Shown: in pieces, positions 23,857 to 30,549 of the stretch
Layout: every line of letters begins with the position of its first letter
Position numbering within the stretch: position 1 is the stretch's first letter
Origin: an uncultured Ellagibacter sp.
GTDB taxonomy: Bacteria; Actinomycetota; Coriobacteriia; Coriobacteriales; Eggerthellaceae
Assembly: GCA_934663775.1 (NCBI GenBank)
Contig: CAKUKU010000001.1
Coordinates: 1 to 64,000, forward strand
Reading direction: 5' to 3'
Length of the DNA stretch: 64,000 bases
Translations under genes and position numbers: made by a program
Notes under the pieces: generated by a model
What the model was told of the DNA's origin: nothing
The model's database searches: none
The model's input: the letters and a program-made list of their open reading frames with translations, nothing else

Positions 23857-24582
23857 ATGAAGCCGATAGCGCACATCCGCACCGACCTGCCGCAGAAGTT
23901 CGGGATACCCCGCAACAGCTTTCTCGCGCCCCATCTGCGAGGACGCATCGTATTCGAGCCCGAATACGCACTCGAGTCGGCCGTTGCGGGCATCGAGGGC
24001 TTCTCTCATCTCTGGCTGATCTGGCAATTCGAGAACGGCGTGCCAGGCGGAACCGCCGACGACATCGCCGCCGATTATGCAGCGTCTAGCAGGAACGGGG
24101 CAAACGCCAGATGGTCGCCGACCGTGCGACCCCCGCGACTGGGCGGCACCGAGCGGGTGGGCGTGTTCGCATCGCGCAGCCCCTTTCGCCCGAATCCGCT
24201 GGGCTTGAGCTGCGTGAAGCTCGATCGGGTGGAACGAACCGACGCCGGGCCCGTGCTCCACGTCCTCGGGGCCGATTTGCGGGACGGCACGCCGATCCTC
24301 GACATCAAGCCCTATATCCCCTTCGCCGACTGCCATCCCGACGCCCGCGGCGGATGGATCGAAGACGCGCCGTGGCACGAGCTTGCGGTCGATTTCCCTG
24401 ACCAGCTTCGCAAATCGATCGAGGAAGACAAGCTCGCCGGCCTCGTCGAGGTGCTGAGGCAAGACCCGCGGCGCGCGGGAAGCAAGCACGACCCCTCGCG
24501 CGTGTACCATCTCGCCTACTCCTCGCACGATGTCGCCTTCACCGTAGATGGGGACGTGTTGCACGTCGTTTGCGTGAGTTAA
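23857..24582 (+). CDS. trmO: tRNA (N6-threonylcarbamoyladenosine-N6)-methyltransferase TrmO
   Basis: 241 residues. The SAM-binding TsaA/TrmO beta-barrel shows MKPIAHIRTDLPQKFGIPRN at the start, then IEGFSHLWLIWQFE, VGVFASRSPFRPNPLG (the family hallmark) and GTPILDIKPYIPFAD. TrmO methylates t6A37 in certain ANN-decoding tRNAs in the cytoplasm. Length and order of motifs match E. coli TrmO (YaeB). Start ATG 23857 follows ...GGAACAAC. Monocistronic as far as can be seen. Confidence 0.93.
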   Translation: MKPIAHIRTDLPQKFGIPRNSFLAPHLRGRIVFEPEYALESAVAGIEGFSHLWLIWQFENGVPGGTADDIAADYAASSRNGANARWSPTVRPPRLGGTERVGVFASRSPFRPNPLGLSCVKLDRVERTDAGPVLHVLGADLRDGTPILDIKPYIPFADCHPDARGGWIEDAPWHELAVDFPDQLRKSIEEDKLAGLVEVLRQDPRRAGSKHDPSRVYHLAYSSHDVAFTVDGDVLHVVCVS

Positions 24583-25166
24583 ACTCCGCCCTCCCACACG
24601 TCTTCCCAGCGGAGAGCACGTCACACCTCGCGTTCGTTGGGCTCCTGCAGCAGACTCCATTTCTCGCGGCCCAGATGCGCGAAGCGCTCGGTGCGCCGTG
24701 GCTCGGTGCACACGCCGTCGACCAGGGGGCAGTCGACGCATGCGCGGCATCAAACAAGTTGCTACCAAGCGAAATGAGGACTACAGCCAGTTGGTGGTCA
24801 AGAGAACGAGTTGTGCGCTCTCCTCTTCATCCCATTCCTAAATGGGCGAGTTCGCGACCTGGCCTTTTACCAGCAAAGACGCCACGACCGACCTCCCAAG
24901 GCCCGAAAACACCGGTTTTTCGCGATCGGAACGTCGCACAACTCTTTCAAATGACCACGGACTCGGGGTTTTGCTCGCCGAGAAGGCGCCATTTGGGGCA
25001 CCCCGCCATCACCTCTAGGGAAGCGCCGATTAACTGAGGTTCTATCTTCCCGACGCGCCCCGCCGCCGATTTTTCGCGAACGCTAGGCCGCTGCCGGGCC
25101 CTGGGCGCCGTACTGCTGCTGCTCGACTTCGCGCGCGGTCGCACATGGACGCGCATCGGATACGGC
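24583..25166. other. Intergenic stretch with gene remnants
   Basis: No intact gene. A minus-strand frame at 24621-24749 reads CRACVDCPLVDGVCTEPRRT and ends REV; it is Cys-rich and protein-like, but a stop precedes it, so it is a probable 3' fragment. The remainder shows nothing I can support. Confidence 0.45.
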
Positions 25167-25412
25167 GTGCTGCTCGAGGGAATCGCGCCGATTTGCCTCG
25201 CCATCGGCATATGCGGGTTCTTCCTGCCCGTGCTGCTGTTCGGCCTGGAAGCGCCCCATCTTCCCACGGGGTTCTCGTGCGTGCTCACCGCATTCGAGCT
25301 GCCTGCGGGTCTTCTGGTCGCCACAATCGCGCGAGGCGGGAAAGCGGGGCTGCTCCCCAACGCTCAAAGGTCACGCGCTCATCAGTTTCCAGCTTCCGTC
25401 CACAATTCATAA
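25167..25412 (+). pseudogene. Membrane-protein fragment
   Basis: A frame open from about 25040 without a start encodes hydrophobic segments ALGAVLLLLDFARG, EGIAPICLAIGICGFFLPVL and AFELPAGLLVATIARGG. GTG 25167 would give 81 residues but has no ribosome site. Likely the remains of a small multi-spanning protein. Confidence 0.35.
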
Positions 25413-25550
25413 CTTTATAGTTATAAGTTTTCCAAAAATCAATATTAGAGCGCAAGCATCAGGAGGGCTACAATGCAAGGCTGCTGATATTGAAAGACGC
25501 CGCATGCCCGTTCCCAACGAGATGCCCGCGCCGCAATTCGTCGAGGAGAA

Positions 25551-26264
25551 ATGATGATTTCACAAGTTCTTGAAGCGGTCATGCTGCTCTGCTTCGGCCT
25601 TTCGTGGCCGACCAACGCCTACAAAAGCTACAAAGCGCGCACGGCGGCGGGCACCAGCTGGCAGTTCATCATGCTGATCACGCTGGGTTATTTCGCGGGC
25701 ATCGGAGCGAAGTTCGCCTCGGGCGAGCTGAACTGGGTGCTCGCCATCTACTTTTTGAATCTGGTGTTCCTTGCCGGCAACTGGGCGGTCTACTTCCGCA
25801 ACCGTGCGCTTGACAAGGCACGTATCGCCGAGGCCAAAAACGACATGGCGACCGATCGCGAAGTGAACGCCGGCGACATGCTGAAGACCCTCGTGTTCGC
25901 GACGGACGGATCCACCGAATCGCTTGAAGCCATCAAGTACGCCACGCATTCGCTCGACATGAAGAAGGCGAAGAACATCGAAGTGCTCGCCGTTGCTTCC
26001 GCAAACACCGACGCAAGCCGCTTTGCCGCGAGCACGGCCGCGAACCAGGCAATCGAGCAGATGAAGGAACTCGGCATCGAAGCCGAGGCAGCGACCCGCA
26101 ACGGCGAGCCCGCAGCGGAGATCATCAGCGAGGCGCACGAGAAAGACGCCGAGCTCATCATCATGGGCAGCCGCGGCCTTTCGGGCATAAAGCAGGTTCT
26201 GCTCGGCAGCGTAAGCCGCAAGGTGAGTGAGAACGCAAGCTGCCCCGTGCTAATCGTCCGCTAG
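25551..26264 (+). CDS. PQ-loop-like membrane domain fused to universal stress protein
   Basis: 237 residues. The first ~90 residues hold three membrane helices (LEAVMLLCFGLSWPTNAYKS, FIMLITLGYFAGIGAKF, WVLAIYFLNLVFLAGNWAV) with a SWPTNAYKS word like PQ-loop/SemiSWEET repeats. Residues ~108-237 are a UspA domain: LKTLVFATDGSTESLEA at the start and the ATP-binding MGSRGLSGIKQVLLGSVS near the end, then CPVLIVR. A membrane-tethered USP suggests nucleotide-dependent sensing or gating at the membrane; this is inference. GAGGAG before ATG supports the start. Confidence 0.85.
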   Translation: MMISQVLEAVMLLCFGLSWPTNAYKSYKARTAAGTSWQFIMLITLGYFAGIGAKFASGELNWVLAIYFLNLVFLAGNWAVYFRNRALDKARIAEAKNDMATDREVNAGDMLKTLVFATDGSTESLEAIKYATHSLDMKKAKNIEVLAVASANTDASRFAASTAANQAIEQMKELGIEAEAATRNGEPAAEIISEAHEKDAELIIMGSRGLSGIKQVLLGSVSRKVSENASCPVLIVR

Positions 26265-26329
26265 CTAACGTTTTCTTTCGGGAAGGCGCCAATCCGACGT
26301 AAAGCCACATCGCAAGGCGGCGTTTCACG

Positions 26330-26389
26330 GCACCCCGTGCCTTCGCAGGAGCGCGACATGCAATGCGCTCCTGCGAAGGCACGGGGTGC
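26330..26389. repeat. Perfect 25-bp inverted repeat before the glycosylase fusion gene
   Basis: 26330-26354 and 26365-26389 are exact complements around GACATGCAAT. Directly after comes TATACT (26392-26397) and, seven bases later, ATG 26405, so the gene may be leaderless and its promoter region partly inside the palindrome. It could also terminate the USP gene. Confidence 0.75.
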
Positions 26390-26404
26390 GCTATACTTTC
26401 GCGC

Positions 26405-28021
26405 ATGGCAAGCTACAAGCATATTCCCCACGGGTTCGACCCCGTATTCGACGAGCGCTCGCGCATCCTCGTGCTGGGGTCGTTCCCCTCGGTGCTCTCG
26501 CGCGCAAACGCGTTCTATTACGGCAACCCTAGAAACCGCTTTTGGCGCGTTATCGCCGCCGCGTGGGATGATACCGTGCCACCGAACGAGGGCGAGACGA
26601 ACTCGAGCGGCGCGCCTGCAACGCTCGAGCAATCTATCGACGCGAAGCGCAGCTTGCTGCTCGCGCACGGCATTGCCCTCTGGGACGTCATCGAAGAATG
26701 CGACATCAAGGGATCGTCTGACGCGAGCATCAAAAACGTCGTGCCCGCACACATCGAGCGCATCACCGAACGCACGCGCATCGAGGCCGTCATCTGCAAC
26801 GGCGCCACGGCGGGACGTCTCTACAAGCGCTATCTGCAGTGGAAGGTGGGACTTGCCGCCCACCTGCTGCCATCGACGAGCCCCGCCAACGCCGCGTGGA
26901 GCGACGAGCGGCTCATCGAGCGCTGGAGCGCGGAGATCGCATCCATTCGAAAAGAGCTGGCGACAGCTGATGCGATGCGCAAGGAGAGCGAGGCGAAGGC
27001 GGCTGCAGGCTGCCCAGATGCCGAGGGCGGCGCGAGTTCGGCCGGCGCTCCCGAAGATAACGCGAGCGCCGATAGCCGCACAGCAAAGAGCAAGGCTTGC
27101 CAACGCGGGGGCATTGTTTCCTATGCAGTTGCGAAAACCACCGCTCCGCCTGCGTCAACGTACGCCGTGCACAAATCGATGCAGGGCAACAAGCGCGCCG
27201 ACACCAAACCCGAGCTTTTGGTGCGCGAACGCTTGCGCAAAACCGGGCTGGGCGGCTACCGCCTGCAATGGAAGGTCGCGGGGCGGCCCGACATCGCTTG
27301 GCCGGGCAAGAAGGTCTGCATCTTCGTGAACGGGTGCTTTTGGCACCGCTGCCCGCATTGCAATCCTTCGGTACCAAAGAAAAACGTGGAATATTGGACG
27401 GCGAAGTTCGAGCGCAATGTTGAGCGCGATCGAGAGAGCATCGCTGCCCTTGAAGCCGCCGGCTGGCGTGTGCATGTGGTGTGGGAATGCGAGCTCAAGA
27501 AGAAAACGCGCGAGGCCACGTTCGCGAGACTTCTTCCTGAATTGGCTTGTGAACTAGGGAAAGAACTACTTGGCGACGCAACGGCGAAGGATGCGCCCTG
27601 TGCGGAAAACTCGCCCGTCAAGAAGTGCGCGGTCGATACGCGGGCGGCGCAAGCAACGCCAACGGCGTCGACAACCGCATCGGGCGCAACGGCGCGAGCT
27701 GCATCGCCCGACGAGATTTCCAAGCCCTATTACCTCTATGTGCTCGAATGCGGCGACGGCACGCTCTACACCGGCTACACCCCCGACGTCGAGGCGCGTC
27801 TCGCGCAGCATCGGACGGGCACGGGCGCGAAGTACACACGCGGGCGCGGTCCCTTGAAACTTCTCGCATGTGCCGAGTTCGCCACCAAGCACGACGCCAT
27901 GAGCGCGGAATATCGCTTCAAGCGCCTCTCTCGCAACCAAAAAGACACCCTGCTCGCCCACGCAGGCGCGCGCGACGAGAAGGAGTTCGCCGCCCTATTG
28001 AGAGAAGAGCTCTTCGGGTGA
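26405..28021 (+). CDS. Three-domain DNA-repair fusion: deoxyinosine/uracil-type glycosylase + Vsr endonuclease + GIY-YIG nuclease
   Basis: 538 residues in one frame. Domain 1 (~1-165): HGFDPVFDERSRILVLGSFP and FYYGNPRNRFW, the signature of family 6 (hypoxanthine/deoxyinosine) members of the uracil-DNA glycosylase superfamily. Linker ~165-250, Ala/Glu/Ser-rich. Domain 2 (~255-385): very-short-patch endonuclease with MQGNKRADTKPELLVRERL, GRPDIAWPGKKVCIFVNGCF, the FWHRCPHC zinc/catalytic region and GWRVHVVWECEL. Linker, then domain 3 (~441-515): GIY-YIG of the UPF0213/YhbQ type, YYLYVLECGDGTLYTGYTPD and YRFKRLSRNQKD. Together: base removal, mismatch nicking and a further nuclease, plausibly one deamination-repair enzyme. 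No Dcm-type methylase, the usual Vsr partner, is in the window. Start ATG 26405; 26363 is possible but lies in the palindrome. Confidence 0.9.
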   Translation: MASYKHIPHGFDPVFDERSRILVLGSFPSVLSRANAFYYGNPRNRFWRVIAAAWDDTVPPNEGETNSSGAPATLEQSIDAKRSLLLAHGIALWDVIEECDIKGSSDASIKNVVPAHIERITERTRIEAVICNGATAGRLYKRYLQWKVGLAAHLLPSTSPANAAWSDERLIERWSAEIASIRKELATADAMRKESEAKAAAGCPDAEGGASSAGAPEDNASADSRTAKSKACQRGGIVSYAVAKTTAPPASTYAVHKSMQGNKRADTKPELLVRERLRKTGLGGYRLQWKVAGRPDIAWPGKKVCIFVNGCFWHRCPHCNPSVPKKNVEYWTAKFERNVERDRESIAALEAAGWRVHVVWECELKKKTREATFARLLPELACELGKELLGDATAKDAPCAENSPVKKCAVDTRAAQATPTASTTASGATARAASPDEISKPYYLYVLECGDGTLYTGYTPDVEARLAQHRTGTGAKYTRGRGPLKLLACAEFATKHDAMSAEYRFKRLSRNQKDTLLAHAGARDEKEFAALLREELFG

Positions 28022-28981
28022 TCGGGCGCCCTTGCGCGCCGCAAGAGAGCTCACGACATACGGCCCGATCGCACCCGCCAGCACAAGAGCCGCGCCCGCC
28101 ATTTGCAGAGGGGCGAGCGCCTCGCCCAGCACAACCGCCGCGAGAACGATTCCCATGATCGGCTCAATGTAGTCGCAGACCACAACCATATGAGCCGGCA
28201 GCACGTTGATGGCGGGAAAATACAGATAGCACCCAAACCCGGTGTTCAGCAGGCCAAGAACCAGGACAAAGGGCCAATCAGCCGCGCTCGGAGCGGGCAG
28301 CTCGCCCTGCGTTGCCATAACGAACGCGAAGGCCACGGCGAATGCGGCGATAAGCTGCACGGCGGAATGCACCAGGCTTTCGAGCCCGCGCGCCTGCTTG
28401 TTCAGAAGAACCATCGCCGCATAGGCAACCGCCGTCATAACCGCGCAGGCGATTCCGCGAAGCGACATCGTCGCCCCTAAAACACCCTGCACGTTCACAA
28501 GCGCCACGCCGACGAGCACCACGGCAAGCCCTGCGACCTTCGAAGGCGACACGCGCTCCTTCAGAAGAAGCGGCGCGAGCGCCATGACCGCCACCGGGCC
28601 CACGCAGTAAATGACGGAGGTGAGCCCGACGCCGATTTCCCAGTATGCCTCATATTGGAAGAGCCAGCTTATGCCCATGGCAACGCCCGACAAGGCGATG
28701 AGGAGCACATCCCGCAAGCGGCTCGAGCGCAATAGGGCGCGCGCCGTCGCCCCCACGACGGCCCTCGTTCCAACGGAGCGGCATCGCTTCAGCGCGGCGC
28801 GCGCCTGGCGTCTTCGAACAACGACAAGCAGCACCGAAAGCAAAAGCGCACCGAAAAACGTGCGGAGCAAAACCACCGAGCTCGAGGCAAGCGCTATTTG
28901 ACTTGCAACGATTCCGTTCGTACCAAAAAGCAGGAGCGATGCCAAGTATCGCCGCGCATGAGTGTTCGTTTCGTCCGCCAC
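27995..28981 (-). CDS. EamA/RhaT-family DMT transporter
   Basis: 328 residues with about ten hydrophobic helices in two EamA repeats (first ~10-165, second ~175-315). Typical words are LRTFFGALLLSVLLV, YWEIGVGLTSVIYCVGPVAV, and in repeat 2 DYIEPIMGIVLAAVVLGEAL. Members export amino acids or other small metabolites across the cytoplasmic membrane. A basic loop (RRRQARAALKRCRSVGTRA) lies between helices 2 and 3. The 3' end overlaps the convergent fusion gene by 27 bp. A divergent LysR gene suggests its regulator. Confidence 0.9.
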   Translation of the reverse strand: MADETNTHARRYLASLLLFGTNGIVASQIALASSSVVLLRTFFGALLLSVLLVVVRRRQARAALKRCRSVGTRAVVGATARALLRSSRLRDVLLIALSGVAMGISWLFQYEAYWEIGVGLTSVIYCVGPVAVMALAPLLLKERVSPSKVAGLAVVLVGVALVNVQGVLGATMSLRGIACAVMTAVAYAAMVLLNKQARGLESLVHSAVQLIAAFAVAFAFVMATQGELPAPSAADWPFVLVLGLLNTGFGCYLYFPAINVLPAHMVVVCDYIEPIMGIVLAAVVLGEALAPLQMAGAALVLAGAIGPYVVSSLAARKGARSPEELFSQ

Positions 28982-29064
28982 GCCACCACTACCCTCTCGC
29001 TAATCGTCGACCAATCTCTCCTTTTCATCGTAGCTGGCTATCATTCATACTTGTCTTGCATATT

Positions 29065-29097
29065 ATTACTTTATAAGATGCGTAATAGGCATACAAT
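29065..29097 (+). promoter_or_regulatory. LysR-type operator and -10 box
   Basis: ATTAC-N12-GTAAT (29065-29086) sits just before TACAAT (29092-29097), ahead of the lysR-type gene and within the divergent spacer to the EamA exporter. Spacing fits a LysR autoregulatory site covering the -35 region. Confidence 0.55.
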
Positions 29098-29125
29098 AGA
29101 GCCGTACTGGCAGATTGGAGTGCTC

Positions 29126-30025
29126 ATGGACGGCAGCATCCTGCGCTATAGAGCGTTTATCTTAACCGCCGAACTCGGGAGCTTCACCCGCGCAGCCGAT
29201 GCGCTCGCCTACTCGCAGCCGCAGGTCAGCCGCATGGTTGCCGAACTTGAATCGGAATGGGGCGTGCAATTGCTCGATCGATCGCGTGCGGGTGTCATGC
29301 TTACATCCGAAGGAACGCAGCTTCTCCCAGCCGCCCGAGCCATCGTGTCCGCGCAAGACGAGTTCCGCGTGCAGGTCGACGAAGTGCGCGGCTTGGCTTC
29401 GGGCATCATCCGCATCGGAACGTTCTCGAGCATCGCAACGCATTGGCTCCCCAACATCATCCGTGCATTCCAGCGCGACTATCCCGGAATGGACTACGAG
29501 CTCTTCTTGGGCGACTACACCGAAATCGAACAAGCACTCATGAAGGGCCGCATCGACTGCGGATTTCTTCCCCTTCCCGCAAACCCCGCCTTTAAGGTTC
29601 GAGAAGTCGAGCGAGATGAACTCTTCGCCGTCCTCCCGGAAGGGCATGCCCTCGCCGAACTCGATTGCGTCGCCCCAGCTCAACTGGCAAAGGAATCGTT
29701 TCTTTTGCTCGAGAAGGACCGCAATACCGGCGTCTCCGAGGTCTTCGAGCGAGCGCAGGTCGAACTCAAGCCGCATGTCACGCTCTGGGACGACTACGCC
29801 ATCATGTCGATGGTGGAAAGCGGTTTAGGGGTGAGCGTGCTGCATGGGCTCATCCTCAAGCGAATCCCCTATCGCGTTGTCACGCGCCCGCTCAGCCCGA
29901 GGTCGTTCCGCACCATCGGCTTCGTCGTGAAAAAAGGAAGCGCCATACCGCTTTCGGTACAGCGCTTCGTCCATTACCTCGCCTATCGCGACGAGGGAAC
30001 TCGTAATGTCAAAGGAAATCGGTAA
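29126..30025 (+). CDS. LysR-family transcriptional regulator
   Basis: 299 residues from ATG 29126 (GGAG upstream); the frame extends further up but without a ribosome site. HTH: RYRAFILTAELGSFTRAADA, then AYSQPQVSRMVAELESEWGV and the wing LLDRSRAGVMLTSEG. The effector domain (GIIRIGTFSSIATHWLPNII onward, ending SIRQ-type SVQRFVHYL) is a periplasmic-binding-like fold sensing a small ligand. Divergent to the EamA exporter, so it probably controls that exporter and itself. Ligand unknown. Confidence 0.92.
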   Translation: MDGSILRYRAFILTAELGSFTRAADALAYSQPQVSRMVAELESEWGVQLLDRSRAGVMLTSEGTQLLPAARAIVSAQDEFRVQVDEVRGLASGIIRIGTFSSIATHWLPNIIRAFQRDYPGMDYELFLGDYTEIEQALMKGRIDCGFLPLPANPAFKVREVERDELFAVLPEGHALAELDCVAPAQLAKESFLLLEKDRNTGVSEVFERAQVELKPHVTLWDDYAIMSMVESGLGVSVLHGLILKRIPYRVVTRPLSPRSFRTIGFVVKKGSAIPLSVQRFVHYLAYRDEGTRNVKGNR

Positions 30026-30096
30026 GGCGCCTCCGCATTTGCCGAGCGCCCACCCCATCTGCCGCCCAGGTGAGTCCAGGCAGGCAAAATGCGCGC

Positions 30097-30417
30097 CTAC
30101 TCGAAGTCGTAGAGGCCCTTCGTCGCTTCCTGGAACGCGGCGTAGATTTCCATCGCCACACCCTCGTCTTCCACCAGCTCAAAGGCGGAAGGCTGGTCGT
30201 CCTCGTCGAACTCGACGGCCTCGAGAATTACCACCTCGCCGGAAGAAAGGGCAGGCTCCTCGTCGCTTACCGGGAAGAACACGCCGTAGCGATGGCCGCC
30301 ATGCAGAAGCAGACCCAGAAACTCGAGCGTGGTCGCATCGCCCTTGGAATCCTCGAAGTTGAGCGTCAGGCCCTCCTCGACGGGCGGGCAAAAATTAGGA
30401 TTCGAACCTTCGCGCAT
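30097..30417 (-). CDS. DUF1292 family protein
   Basis: 106 residues from ATG 30417, supported by GAGAGGAG. The body matches DUF1292 (YrzB-like): LEFLGLLLHGGHRYGVFFPV, then GEVVILEAVEFDEDDQPSAF and EDEGVAMEIYAAFQE. These small acidic proteins are cytoplasmic and of unknown role. The N-terminal MREGSNPNFCPPVE is unusual for the family. Monocistronic; lies downstream of secDF on the same strand with ~130 bp between. Confidence 0.8.
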   Translation of the reverse strand: MREGSNPNFCPPVEEGLTLNFEDSKGDATTLEFLGLLLHGGHRYGVFFPVSDEEPALSSGEVVILEAVEFDEDDQPSAFELVEDEGVAMEIYAAFQEATKGLYDFE

Positions 30418-30549
30418 GACGCGCTCCTCTCTTCTCACGCACCGGGGTGCGGCGCTAGTTCTTGGCGTAAGTATAAAGCGAGCCCCCGCCGTATCGTGCG
30501 AGGGCCCGCAAATCAATCGCATCAGCGCAAACCGGCAAATCGCTCCGCG

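Noticed and set aside
30390..30417. tRNA-like GGTTCGAATCC on the minus strand
   Set aside because: It is the coding sequence of the DUF1292 protein start (EGSNP); no acceptor, D or anticodon arms can be formed.
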